DNA from: an uncultured Clostridia bacterium
Lineage (GTDB): Bacteria > Bacillota > Clostridia > Oscillospirales > Ruminococcaceae
Reading direction: 5' to 3'
DNA: 64,000 nt
Assembly: GCA_947625155.1 (NCBI GenBank)
Contig: CANQNG010000007.1
Location: forward strand, 39,228-103,227
Both the position numbers and the translations under genes were made by a program. The notes under the pieces were generated by a model. It was given only the letters and a program-made list of their open reading frames with translations, did no database searches and was not told the DNA's origin. Positions 1 to 8,216 of this stretch are shown piece by piece. Position 1 is the first letter of the stretch. Each line of letters starts with the position of its first letter.

Positions 1-1
1 T

Positions 2-247
2 CCGTTCCCGCAGGATCCGACACGTGCCATTGACTGGCATATGGAAGCTGCCAACAGAGGGCTGGTACTCAGTCAGCTTGCCATCGGTGATATTTACCTC
101 AAGGGCAGCGGCGGTATGCGCCCGCAGCTCGATAAAGCGCTGGAATGGTACGAAAAGGCGCTCGCTGCCAATAGCTCTCCCAAGATCAACGAGTATGCGG
201 AGGCTGCTATCGAACACATCCGCTACACGATGCGCACCAACGCCTAA
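2..247 (+). CDS. Sel1-like repeat protein, C-terminal end (partial)
   Basis: The reading frame is open from the first bases of the window, so this is the 3' end of a longer gene. The visible residues match Sel1/TPR-like repeats: an AIDWHMEAANRG segment, then LAIGDIYLKGSGG and KALEWYEKAL, the usual alternation of A-W-x-x-x-A and G-x-x-Y-x-x-G helices. Sel1 repeats are scaffolds for protein interaction; no catalytic part is visible. It stops at TAA and is followed directly by a strong hairpin terminator. The family call is safe; the function is unknown because the N-terminus is missing. Confidence 0.75.
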   Translation, partial: PFPQDPTRAIDWHMEAANRGLVLSQLAIGDIYLKGSGGMRPQLDKALEWYEKALAANSSPKINEYAEAAIEHIRYTMRTNA

Positions 248-253
248 AAGACC

Positions 254-286
254 GACCCGGTACAGGAAACTGTACCGGGTCTTTTG
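254..286 (+). terminator. Intrinsic terminator after the Sel1-repeat gene
   Basis: A perfect 12-bp stem (GACCCGGTACAG with its complement) closes a GAAA tetraloop and is followed by TTTT. On the other strand the hairpin is also followed by a short T-run, so it may serve the convergent gene at 337-1446 too. Confidence 0.85.
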
Positions 287-336
287 CTCTACAACAACAG
301 GAAAGCCCCCCCTCTGCTCCAGAGGGAGGCGGCACA

Positions 337-1446
337 TTACAGCTTGTTCTTTTCCTTTTCCAGCACGGCGATCAGGTCGTCAATGGAATCCGACTTTGCA
401 ATTTCGGGATCGAACTTTCTGCCCTCCTTGGCAGCACGCAGCTCTCCGGGATCCAAGATGTCGTCGATATTCGGTGCAGATGTCCTTGCTGCCGCAGGGA
501 TCGCAGAAGCAGCAGGCTTGGGTGCGGGGGCAGGCTGTTTCGGCCGTGCAGGCTTGGGGGCAGGGGCATCCGGGGTCTTTTCATGTGTCGGGACATAGGC
601 AGGTTTTTCCGGCGGTGTCTCTGGTTTTTGAGCAGCCTGCTGTTCGGCAGCCTCACGCTGAACACGCTCAATATCCTCCTGCTGCACCTTCTTGAATTTC
701 ATGGTGCGCTCCTGTACGGCTTTCTGGTAAGGGGAATTCTCGTTGACAGGCTTTTCGGTAAAGTTCCCCTGCAAAGAGGATCTCTTCTTTTCAATGGATG
801 CCACCGACCCGGCAGTAGACTGTTCCGGGTCAAAGAGAGGGCTCTGCTTCTTGGCAGGCTTCTTGAGCATCTGATCTGTCTCTTCCTCGTCAAACTGGAA
901 GTCCTCGTCGTCAAAATCGTCCTGACTGCTCTTGGCGATCTTCACAAGCAGCATAATGATCAGGATCACGCACGGCACAACGAGCAGCAGCATCAGCCCG
1001 GCGACCGATGTTGCAAATGTCACATATGCATACAGCTCCTTGCTGGCACGGATACATATGGCGAATATATTCTCACGGGGGATACTCAGCTCATTGCCCT
1101 GTTCCAAAGCCGTTCCGGGGAAATAACTGGTCGAGCCGTCCTCGTTGACAGTGATCTGGTAAATATCACGCAGCGCAACATGGTTGTCCGCCAGATAGCA
1201 AAGCACCTTTGCACCGGGGGAAAGGCTCGTATTAGGGGCATTCTTGGCAAAAACAAGAGAATTCTGCGGAATGTCCGGCTCCATATCCGCCTCCTCGTGC
1301 AGATACAGATAATAGCCGCCTACTTCCGGGATACGGTCTCCCGAAAAAATCACATTCACGGTCACGGTCGCTGCCACGACGAGCAGCAGCACAATGACGA
1401 CCAGCACTGCAAAGATCGAGCCTGCTTTTTTCTTGGATGTACTCAT
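337..1446 (-). CDS. Signal peptidase I-like membrane protein without catalytic residues
   Basis: This 369-aa protein has an N-terminal membrane segment (about 10-32), a signal-peptidase/S26-like domain, a second membrane segment (about 148-170), and a long disordered acidic then Pro/Ala-rich cytoplasmic tail. The nucleophile box reads DMEPDIPQNSLVFAK where active SipW-type enzymes have G-S-M-E-P, so Ser is replaced by Asp. The segment matching the T-H-R-I-V box reads HVALRDIYQI, with Leu where the base His is expected. The fold is therefore probably kept without peptidase activity. Its own promoter lies upstream (1487-1515) and a terminator separates it from argS, so it is monocistronic. The role is unknown; a binding or scaffold function is possible. 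Confidence 0.6.
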   Translation of the reverse strand: MSTSKKKAGSIFAVLVVIVLLLVVAATVTVNVIFSGDRIPEVGGYYLYLHEEADMEPDIPQNSLVFAKNAPNTSLSPGAKVLCYLADNHVALRDIYQITVNEDGSTSYFPGTALEQGNELSIPRENIFAICIRASKELYAYVTFATSVAGLMLLLVVPCVILIIMLLVKIAKSSQDDFDDEDFQFDEEETDQMLKKPAKKQSPLFDPEQSTAGSVASIEKKRSSLQGNFTEKPVNENSPYQKAVQERTMKFKKVQQEDIERVQREAAEQQAAQKPETPPEKPAYVPTHEKTPDAPAPKPARPKQPAPAPKPAASAIPAAARTSAPNIDDILDPGELRAAKEGRKFDPEIAKSDSIDDLIAVLEKEKNKL

Positions 1447-1486
1447 GTGCGTTCTCCTTCCGGTTTTTCATCTAATATCCTTTTCT

Positions 1487-1515
1487 ATTATAACACAAGA
1501 CAGTGCATTTTGCAA
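1487..1515 (-). promoter_or_regulatory. Sigma-A promoter of the signal-peptidase-like gene
   Basis: On the minus strand, TTGCAA (1510-1515) and TATAAT (1487-1492) are separated by 17 bases, about 40 bases upstream of the start codon. Confidence 0.75.
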
Positions 1516-1525
1516 TAGCTTTCCG

Positions 1526-1565
1526 GAAAAAAATTGCTGTGACCTCCGTTTCGGAGATCACAGCA
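1526..1565 (-). terminator. Intrinsic terminator after argS
   Basis: Read on the minus strand, TGCTGTGA pairs with TCACAGCA and CTCCG with CGGAG around an AAA loop, followed by a run of seven T. It ends the DUF1934-argS transcript. Confidence 0.85.
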
Positions 1566-1579
1566 TACCATTTGCCGGT

Positions 1580-3259
1580 TCACATAGACTCCGGGCAGTC
1601 TATCTTGAGGATCGCCATCGCATTGCGCAGTACCTGCCGCACGGCACGGCAGAGTGCTGTCCGGGCAGCCCGAAGTTCCGGGGTCTCGGCATTCTTCACG
1701 CTGCACGCATCGTAGAACCTGTGAAACAGCGTAGCAAGTTCCATCGCATATTTGGTGACACGTGAGGGGTCATACTGTCTGGCGGCTGCCGCCAGCATTG
1801 CCGGGAGATCTGCCAAATGCCGGATCAGCTCCGTTTCCTGCGGCGTATCGCCGGGTGCAGCAGTCTCCTCCGTGTACAGACCCTCCTGTTTCAGGCTGCG
1901 CAGGATCGAGCAAATTCTGGCATGAGCATACTGCACGTAGTAGACCGGATTTTTAGAGGACTGCTCTACTGCCAGATCCAAGTCAAATTCAAAATGCGAA
2001 TTTGCCTCCCGCATATTGAAGAAAAACCGTGCCGCATCCAGCGGGATATCTTCGAGCAGTGTCACCAGCCCGATCGCCTTGCCGCTGCGCTTGGAGAGCT
2101 TTGCGACCTCGCCGCCCCGCAGCAGAATGACCATCTGCATCAGCACCACATCGAGCTTGTTAGTGTCCACGTCCAGTGCTTTCAGGGCAGCTTTCAGGCG
2201 GGGGACATAGCCGTGATGATCAGCGCCGAGGACATTGATCGCCTTGTCAAAGCCCCTTGTCACCAGCTTGTCGCAGTGATAGGCAATGTCCGGAACGATA
2301 TAGGTCGGGATGCCGTTTGCACGGACAAGCACAAAGTCCTTGTCCGCCCCGAACTGCTCCGCCTTGAACCAGACAGCCCCGTCCTGCTCGTAAGTATAGC
2401 CCCGCTTCGTCAGCTCGTCTACGATGCCTTTGACACGTCCGTCAGCGTGCAGCGTGGACTCCCGGAACCAGTTGTCATATTCCACCCGGTAGCTGCGCAG
2501 GTCACGCTCCAGTCCCTCGATATTTTTCGGGAGCGCATAGGCGACCAGTGCATCCCGTCGTGCCTGACTGTCCGCATCCCGATAGCGGTCGCCGTACTCG
2601 CTGTAAAACTGCTCTGCATGCGCCGTGATGTCTGCCCCCTGATAGGCATCCTCTGGCATTTCCACCGCTTCCCCACAGCGCTGCAGATAGCGCACTTCCA
2701 GAGAAGTCGCAAATTTCTCGATCTGGTTGCCGGCATCGTTCACGTAGAATTCCCGTTCGACCGTCCAGCCTGTCCACTCGAGCAGAGAAGCAATGCCGTC
2801 ACCCAGTGCAGCGCCTCTTGCATTGCCGACGTGCATCGGTCCGGTCGGATTGGCGGAAACAAATTCCACCAGCGCCCGTCTGCCCCTGCCGCCGTCCGTT
2901 CTGCCGTAGTCGTCCTGTTCCTGCAATACGGCTGTTACCGTATCCGCAAACCAGCGTCTGTCCAGAAAAAAATTCAGGAAGCCCGGTCCAGCGATCTCCG
3001 CACGGGCAAAATACGTCCCCCCGAAATGCAGCTCCCCTGCCAGCAGCTCCGCAATGGCACGGGGTGCCATGTGCAGCGCCTTGGCAGAAGCCATGGCGAT
3101 ATTGGTCGCAAGATCGCCCCGGGACTTGTCCGCCGGGACTTCGATCTTGAACGCAGGCAGCGGCTCTGCCGGGATCTTTCCCTCTGCCGTCAGCCTGCCG
3201 AGTGCGTTCAGCAGCATTTCCCGCAGTTCTGTCTGTGCGGTTTCCATCATATTAGTCAT
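1580..3259 (-). CDS. argS: Arginyl-tRNA synthetase
   Basis: A class I aminoacyl-tRNA synthetase that charges tRNA-Arg. The N-terminal additional domain is followed by the HIGH-type signature HVGN (about residue 143) and the KMSK-type loop KLSKRSGK (about 387), then the helical DALR anticodon-binding domain. The length of 559 aa is normal. I chose the ATG at 3259 rather than the upstream in-frame ATG at 3274 because AGGAGG lies 6 bases before it. It overlaps the DUF1934 stop by 8 bases, which suggests translational coupling, and it ends at a strong terminator. Confidence 0.96.
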   Translation of the reverse strand: MTNMMETAQTELREMLLNALGRLTAEGKIPAEPLPAFKIEVPADKSRGDLATNIAMASAKALHMAPRAIAELLAGELHFGGTYFARAEIAGPGFLNFFLDRRWFADTVTAVLQEQDDYGRTDGGRGRRALVEFVSANPTGPMHVGNARGAALGDGIASLLEWTGWTVEREFYVNDAGNQIEKFATSLEVRYLQRCGEAVEMPEDAYQGADITAHAEQFYSEYGDRYRDADSQARRDALVAYALPKNIEGLERDLRSYRVEYDNWFRESTLHADGRVKGIVDELTKRGYTYEQDGAVWFKAEQFGADKDFVLVRANGIPTYIVPDIAYHCDKLVTRGFDKAINVLGADHHGYVPRLKAALKALDVDTNKLDVVLMQMVILLRGGEVAKLSKRSGKAIGLVTLLEDIPLDAARFFFNMREANSHFEFDLDLAVEQSSKNPVYYVQYAHARICSILRSLKQEGLYTEETAAPGDTPQETELIRHLADLPAMLAAAARQYDPSRVTKYAMELATLFHRFYDACSVKNAETPELRAARTALCRAVRQVLRNAMAILKIDCPESM

Positions 3260-3716
3260 CTGTATCCTCCTCATCGGATCTTTTCACCGGATAGATACGC
3301 ATTTCAATGCGTGAATCCGTAATGAGCATATTCACCCCGACAACTTTGTAGCGCAGAGAGATCGTCCCGCCGTCCGCTCCAAGATCAACTCTTGCATATT
3401 CTGTCTCCACCTCAAGCGTAAAGCTCCCGAACGGTGTCTCGTAGACCGTGTGATGCCGTTTCCCGGTCTGGAGCACAAGATCCGAGTCATAGCTCCCGGA
3501 ACGGCAGATCGTCACCACCTGTTCCGGGGTGATAAAGATCTCCGTGCGGGTGTTGTCCATCCCCGAGCTTTCCGGTTCGTCATACCGGATGAGATAGCAG
3601 CCCGAAGGCAGCACCCGAAGATCCACAAGCGTATTGAGGGAGATACAGCTTTCCTCTCCGTCCTCATCCAACTGGTAATTGTCGATCTGCATCGCCCATT
3701 TGGTGAACTGCTTCAT
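3252..3716 (-). CDS. DUF1934 / YwiB-family beta-barrel protein
   Basis: The 154-aa protein has the marks of DUF1934: a YDEPESSG segment, VYETPFGSF, and a C-terminal SLRYKVVG strand with alternating hydrophobic residues typical of a small lipocalin-like barrel. Bacillus YwiB belongs to the same family and also lies next to argS, so the gene pair is conserved. The biochemical role is not established. GAAAGGA precedes the ATG. The 3' end overlaps argS by 8 bases, so the two are probably co-translated. Confidence 0.85.
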   Translation of the reverse strand: MKQFTKWAMQIDNYQLDEDGEESCISLNTLVDLRVLPSGCYLIRYDEPESSGMDNTRTEIFITPEQVVTICRSGSYDSDLVLQTGKRHHTVYETPFGSFTLEVETEYARVDLGADGGTISLRYKVVGVNMLITDSRIEMRIYPVKRSDEEDTDD

Positions 3717-3731
3717 GTTCGTTTTCCTTTC

Positions 3732-4535
3732 CTATATGCGGGTGCTGAACACCTGTCCCCTTGCGGCATCTTCCAGAAAATTTCTGGCATTATCCCGGAA
3801 TTGCGAAACGCTGTCGCTCACGTAATACACATTGTGTCCCGGCTCTGTGCGGTCGGAAAGAAGCGCCTGCTCCTCAAGGCAGGTCTTGGCATATTTTGCC
3901 GTTTCCTCTCCGGCAGAGATCAGTGTAACGCCTTCCCCCATGACATCCGCAATGATGTCCCGGATGATCGGGTAGTGCGTACAGCCTAAGATCAAAGTAT
4001 CTGCCCCCGCATTGCGGATCGGTTCCAGATACTCCTCCGCAGCAAGCCGGGTGATCTTGTCCTGCCTGTCCGTGTAGCCGTATTCCACCAGATGCACGAA
4101 CAGCGGACAAGCCATTGCCGTCACGCCGACATGGCTGTCAATGGTGTGCATAGCGTGTTCATAACTGCCGCTGCGGATGGTAGCAGGTGTCCCGATGATC
4201 CCGATCCTCCCGTTCCGGGTAGCGGCACAGGCAGCAGCGGCAGCCGGATAGACGACCCCTGTAAAGGGCATATCCTCCACCGGCACTTGTGCGCCCAGCA
4301 TGGAGCTGACCGTCCCGCAGGCAGCGATGATCATCTTGACCGGGTGACGGCGGAGGAAGGCAATATCCTCCTGTGCATAGCGCAGCACCGTCTCCCGGCT
4401 GCGTGTGCCGTAGGGAATGCGTGCGGTATCGCCGAAATAGATGATATTTTCGTGGGGCAAGATGCGGTTCAGCTCCTTGACGGCAGTCAGTCCGCCCAGC
4501 CCCGAATCAAATACACCGATGGCATCATTGTTCAT
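3732..4535 (-). CDS. murI: Glutamate racemase
   Basis: Converts L-glutamate to D-glutamate for peptidoglycan stem peptides. At 267 aa it carries the N-terminal AVFDSGLGGLTAV-type signature, the first catalytic Cys in AACGTVSS, and the second in LGCTHYPII. The first box departs from the usual C-N-T-A-S (Gly for Asn), but both catalytic cysteines are present. It lies 15 bases downstream of ddl, so two D-amino-acid steps of wall synthesis share a transcript. Confidence 0.95.
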   Translation of the reverse strand: MNNDAIGVFDSGLGGLTAVKELNRILPHENIIYFGDTARIPYGTRSRETVLRYAQEDIAFLRRHPVKMIIAACGTVSSMLGAQVPVEDMPFTGVVYPAAAAACAATRNGRIGIIGTPATIRSGSYEHAMHTIDSHVGVTAMACPLFVHLVEYGYTDRQDKITRLAAEEYLEPIRNAGADTLILGCTHYPIIRDIIADVMGEGVTLISAGEETAKYAKTCLEEQALLSDRTEPGHNVYYVSDSVSQFRDNARNFLEDAARGQVFSTRI

Positions 4536-4550
4536 GGCAGTTCCCCGCTT

Positions 4551-5624
4551 TCAGCAAGCCCGGTCGTTGTTGTCGATCGCCTGTTCGATGAGCTTGTCGA
4601 TCAGGTAGGACGGCTTCATGCCGAGGTGACGCATGAGCTTGGGGTACATGCTGATGGACGTGAAGCCCGGCATGGTGTTGATCTCGTTGAGGATGATCTC
4701 ATTGTCCTCCGTGAGGAAGAAGTCCACCCTCGAAAGCCCCTTGCATCCCATAGCCTTATACGCCCGCAAAGCGACCTGCTGGATCTCCCGGTTCATTTCG
4801 AGCGTCAGTTCCGCCGGGATAGACAGCTCTGAGCCGTCCAGCACATATTTGGCATCGTAGTCATAGAAATCCTTGCAGGAACAGATCTCTCCCACGAAGG
4901 AAGCAAACGGCGCATCATAGCCGAATACGGCAACTTCCAGCTCTCTGCCCTCAATGCACTCTTCCACAACGACTTTATCGTCATGGGAGAAAGCGAGCTT
5001 GACAGCCTCGATGAGCTGTGCTTCATCCTCTGCCCGGCTGACACCGATAGACGAGCCAGAATTGGCAGGCTTGACAAACAGCGGATAGCCAAGCGCCTGT
5101 GCGATCTCACGGCACTTGTCTGTAAGGCGGTTCATCTCATGCTCCAGCAGCATTCTCCATTTTGCGGTGCGGATGCCGTTGTAGTCCAGAATGGTATGCG
5201 TGACCGTCTTGTCCATGCAGGCAGCCGAAGCAAGCAGTCCGCAGCCGACATAGGGGATCTTCGCCAACTCAAGCAGCCCCTGTATCGTGCCATCCTCACC
5301 GTTCCTGCCGTGCAGCACGGGAAATACCACGTCAATTTTCTTGACGGACACCATGCCGTTTTCGATCGTGATCAGCCCCTTATGGATGGGGTCGGGGGAG
5401 AGGACCGTCGAGGTGCAGTCGGGATCGCGCTCCCATTCGCCGTTCTCGATGGCATTCACATCACCCGGATAGTAGAGCCACCTGCCCTTTTTGGTGATGC
5501 CCACGCAGACGACATCATACTTTTCCTCCGGGATATTGCGGATCACATTCGCAGCGGAACGCAGCGAAATATCATGTTCACTGGAAACCCCGCCGAACAG
5601 GACGGCTACTCTGATTTTTGACAT
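4551..5624 (-). CDS. ddl: D-alanine--D-alanine ligase
   Basis: An ATP-grasp ligase of 357 aa that makes D-Ala-D-Ala for peptidoglycan. Visible motifs are FGGVSSEHDIS at the N-terminus, HGRNGEDGTIQG, the ATP-grasp core KPANSGSSIGVS, and the metal-binding end EINTMPGFT. AAGGAGCG precedes the ATG. A 17-spaced promoter lies just upstream and murI follows, so this is the first gene of a two-gene wall-precursor operon. Confidence 0.96.
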   Translation of the reverse strand: MSKIRVAVLFGGVSSEHDISLRSAANVIRNIPEEKYDVVCVGITKKGRWLYYPGDVNAIENGEWERDPDCTSTVLSPDPIHKGLITIENGMVSVKKIDVVFPVLHGRNGEDGTIQGLLELAKIPYVGCGLLASAACMDKTVTHTILDYNGIRTAKWRMLLEHEMNRLTDKCREIAQALGYPLFVKPANSGSSIGVSRAEDEAQLIEAVKLAFSHDDKVVVEECIEGRELEVAVFGYDAPFASFVGEICSCKDFYDYDAKYVLDGSELSIPAELTLEMNREIQQVALRAYKAMGCKGLSRVDFFLTEDNEIILNEINTMPGFTSISMYPKLMRHLGMKPSYLIDKLIEQAIDNNDRAC

Positions 5625-5677
5625 ATCTGATCGCTCCTTAGTTCTCCTACCGGCACGCCGGAAGGGTCTTACTATCT

Positions 5678-5706
5678 ATTGTACCATATTCTCCGGAAAA
5701 CTGCAA
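5678..5706 (-). promoter_or_regulatory. Sigma-A promoter of ddl-murI
   Basis: On the minus strand TTGCAG (5701-5706) and TACAAT (5678-5683) are 17 bases apart. A short GCCGG-type hairpin lies in the leader. Confidence 0.65.
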
Positions 5707-5803
5707 GTATTTTTCAAAAAAAACTGTTTTCACGGTTCGTTCCCTTTTTTGGCTATCCTGTATAGTATATGTACGATGGCAGAAAATATGACCGCCGGCA
5801 ATA

Positions 5804-5843
5804 AGCAAAAGCAAGAAAGCTGCTCCAAAACGGGCAGCTTTCT
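5804..5843 (-). terminator. Intrinsic terminator after hydG
   Basis: On the minus strand AGAAAGCTGC pairs with GCAGCTTTCT around a 10-base loop, followed by a T-rich stretch. Confidence 0.75.
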
Positions 5844-5872
5844 CTGTCGTTCCTGTATTCGCTTTCCGGGTC

Positions 5873-7288
5873 TTAGAATCGGAAATCCCTGCTGCCCTCT
5901 TTGATCGCTGCAAGGTGTTCGATGGTGAGCTTTCTCACCTTGTCGTTGGGTATCTTTTCCAGTTCGGCTGCGATCAGCTTTTCACCGACTGCCTTTGTCT
6001 CCGGAGAAGCATAGTCCTCCAGATATTCCTGCAAGGTCATCAGCGCATTCGGATGGCAGCAGTTGAGGATCTGACGGGACTTGCAAAGCTGCATGAAGCG
6101 GTCGCCCGTTCTGCCCTCCCGGTAGCAGGCAGTGCAGAAAGACGGAATGAAGCCGCTGTCCATCAGCCATTTTACGACCTCGTCCAGCGTTCTCTGGTCG
6201 GACACGTCAAACTGTTCCGTATCGTGCGGCCGTTCCTCCTCGGTGTAGCCGCCGACCGAAGTCCTCGAACCGCCGGAGATCTGCGAAATGCCCATGCGGA
6301 GCGCTTTCGCACGGACTGCCTCGCTCTCACGGGTGGAGATGATCATGCCCGTGTACGGTACAGCGACCCGGATGCAGGCAATGATCTTCGTGAAAATATC
6401 ATCCGAAATGGAATTGTCAAATGCACCGGGGTCAATATCATCCGCATGCTTGACACGGGGCACGGAAATGGTATGCGGTCCGACACCGTGAACCGCCTCA
6501 AGGTGTTCCGCATGCATCAGCAGCCCGGCAAATTCATAGCGGTACAGTTCCAGCCCGAACAGCACGCCCAGCCCCACATCGTCGATGCCGCCTTCCATGG
6601 CTCTGTCCATGGCTTCGGTATGGTAGGCATAATTGTGCTTCGGACCTGTGGGGTGCAGGTGTTCGTAGCTTTCCTTGTGGTATGTCTCCTGAAAGAGGAT
6701 ATACGTACCGATGCCAGCTTCTTTCAGTTTCCGGTAATTTTCGACAGTGGTCGCAGCAATGTTGACATTGACACGGCGGATGTCGCCGTTCTTGTGGTGG
6801 ATGCTGTAAATGGTCTTGATGCAGTCCAGAATATACTCGATCGGGTTGTTGACAGGGTCTTCTCCGGCTTCAATGGCAAGGCGCTTATGCCCCATATCCT
6901 GCAAAGCGATGACTTCCGCACGCACTTCTTCCTGCGTGAGCTTCTTGCGGGGGATGTGCTTGTTCTTAGCGTGATAGGGGCAGTAAAGACAGCCGTTCAC
7001 GCAGTAATTGGACAGGTACAGCGGCGCAAACATGACGATTCGATTGCCGTAAAAATCCAGCTTGATCTGTTCCGCAAGCTGGCAGACCTGCTCATTCAGG
7101 TCGTCCTCCTCGCACGCAAGCAGCACACTTGCCTCCCGGTGAGACAGTCCTTTCAGCTCTCTGGCTTTTTCAATAATGGACGTGATCAATGCCCGGTCGT
7201 TTTTGTGCGCCTGCGCATAGGCAAGGGTCTCTTCGATCTCCTCGTGGCAGATAAACTCTTCTGCCTTCATGGATCTGGGGTCGTACAT
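5873..7288 (-). CDS. hydG: [FeFe]-hydrogenase H-cluster maturase HydG
   Basis: A radical-SAM tyrosine lyase that makes the CO and cyanide ligands of the H-cluster. The CX3CX2C cluster motif is C-VNG-C-LY-C at about residues 96-103. The C-terminal CTAC...C set that holds the second, auxiliary FeS cluster in HydG (absent from ThiH) is also present. At 471 aa the length is normal. The ATG at 7288 is preceded by AGGAGG with a 7-base spacer; the longer in-frame extension to 7324 has no such site. It is monocistronic with its own promoter and terminator. HydE, HydF and the hydrogenase are not in this window. Confidence 0.93.
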   Translation of the reverse strand: MYDPRSMKAEEFICHEEIEETLAYAQAHKNDRALITSIIEKARELKGLSHREASVLLACEEDDLNEQVCQLAEQIKLDFYGNRIVMFAPLYLSNYCVNGCLYCPYHAKNKHIPRKKLTQEEVRAEVIALQDMGHKRLAIEAGEDPVNNPIEYILDCIKTIYSIHHKNGDIRRVNVNIAATTVENYRKLKEAGIGTYILFQETYHKESYEHLHPTGPKHNYAYHTEAMDRAMEGGIDDVGLGVLFGLELYRYEFAGLLMHAEHLEAVHGVGPHTISVPRVKHADDIDPGAFDNSISDDIFTKIIACIRVAVPYTGMIISTRESEAVRAKALRMGISQISGGSRTSVGGYTEEERPHDTEQFDVSDQRTLDEVVKWLMDSGFIPSFCTACYREGRTGDRFMQLCKSRQILNCCHPNALMTLQEYLEDYASPETKAVGEKLIAAELEKIPNDKVRKLTIEHLAAIKEGSRDFRF

Positions 7289-7367
7289 ACGAATGCCTCC
7301 TATAATAACCATGAAAATGGTCAAAAATTATGAATGCTGCTGAAAATGTTCAGCTTAGTCCTCTTAC

Positions 7368-7396
7368 AGTATACCACATTTCTCATTAAATTGCAA
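7368..7396 (-). promoter_or_regulatory. Sigma-A promoter of hydG
   Basis: Minus strand TTGCAA (7391-7396), 17-base spacer, TATACT (7368-7373). The leader holds a small GCTGAA/TTCAGC hairpin before the ribosome binding site. Confidence 0.75.
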
Positions 7397-7433
7397 GCCC
7401 CTTTTGAAAATTGGCGGCGGCAGTCGGCAACGT

Positions 7434-7510
7434 GACGCTGCACCCGTTGTGCCTCCCAATGCCGCTTTACAGCGGCAAAGGTCGGCTTGCTTGACTGATA
7501 CTTTTATCTT
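7434..7510 (+). repeat. Dispersed structured repeat, module Y, copy A
   Basis: This 77-base stretch is shared with 42839-42916 and, more divergently, 54991-55064. Common blocks are CGCTGCACC, CCCAATGC, GCAAAGG, CTTGCT and GACTG. Between CCCAATGC and GCAAAGG lies a hairpin whose stem is GCCGC/GCGGC here, GCCG/CGGC in copy B and TGCGCC/GGCGCA in copy C. The sequence changes but the pairing is kept. The repeat lies in the gap between thiN and hydG and is non-coding. Orientation is given as written. Confidence 0.75.
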
Positions 7511-7526
7511 AGATGAGAGAAGGGGG

Positions 7527-7598
7527 CGCTTTTGGCAAAAAAGCGCCCTCTTCTTCCAATTATTAGGTACTATCCTTTCCGCCCTTGGGCGGAAAACA
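7527..7598 (+). repeat. Dispersed repeat, module X, copy A (overlaps the 3' end of thiN)
   Basis: About 72 bases closely matching 42765-42831. Shared blocks are CTTTTGGCAAAAAAGCGCC and ACTATCCTTTCCGCCCTTGG. The first block forms a hairpin (GGGCGCTTTT...GCGCCC) that can end thiN transcription. The second block lies inside thiN and encodes its last residues. Here module X follows module Y; at 42.8 kb the order is X then Y. Confidence 0.75.
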
Positions 7599-8216
7599 GT
7601 GTGTGGTCACGACCAGAAAAACACCGCTCTCCGCTGTCAGCACCGCTTCTCCGGCTGTCTCGTTGCTGATGCCGAGCGGATATTGCCGGCAAAGCACTGC
7701 ATCTTCCAGCGCATATTTTGCGCCCCGGATGCTGACACCCGTACACCGTTTCGACAGTGCAAACACCGAAAACATCGTACAGTCCCGCAGCCGCAGCGTT
7801 TCCCCTGCCGTCCAGAGAAAGACCCGCTGCTGCCCGTAGTACAGCTCGCCCCGCAAGCCTTCCGCCTGCATGCGTTCCAACAGCTGCACATTCGCAATGG
7901 CATGGTCGATACGCTCTCCGCCGAAAGCCCCATAGATGCAGAATTCCCTGCACCCTTTCTCTTTGCCGCACGCCACAGCGAGCCATGTGTCCGTGTCATC
8001 CTTTTCGGGCGGATGCCTGATGATCTCCGCATCCGGCAGTTCTCCCGTCCACGAGTCCAGATCGCCTACCACCGCATCCGGCACGATGCCCTGTGCCTTT
8101 GCATGGCGATAACCGCAGTCTGCACAGACCACGAACGCCCCCGCCGGGATGCTGATCGTTTCCCGGACATCGCCGCCTGCTATGACGATGCAGAGCTTCT
8201 CTTCTGTCCTGCTCAC
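7563..8216 (-). CDS. thiN: Thiamine pyrophosphokinase
   Basis: Transfers pyrophosphate from ATP to thiamine to make TPP. The motifs GDLDSW, PPEKDDTDT and the ligand-binding GGERIDHAIANVQLL are all present. A GTG at 8216 sits 8 bases after AAGGAG and overlaps the rsgA TGA as GTGA; the longer start at 8225 has no proper spacing. It is the last gene of the yicC-thiN operon, matching Bacillus order without rpe. The final ten or so residues (FPPKGGKDST) are encoded by a dispersed repeat that also supplies the stop, so the C-terminus has probably been replaced. Confidence 0.92.
   Translation of the reverse strand: MSRTEEKLCIVIAGGDVRETISIPAGAFVVCADCGYRHAKAQGIVPDAVVGDLDSWTGELPDAEIIRHPPEKDDTDTWLAVACGKEKGCREFCIYGAFGGERIDHAIANVQLLERMQAEGLRGELYYGQQRVFLWTAGETLRLRDCTMFSVFALSKRCTGVSIRGAKYALEDAVLCRQYPLGISNETAGEAVLTAESGVFLVVTTHCFPPKGGKDST

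Noticed and set aside
583..1518. A 311-codon plus-strand frame over the signal-peptidase-like gene
   Set aside because: It has no ribosome binding site or recognisable motif. The minus-strand gene has a promoter, start, membrane helices and a family match.
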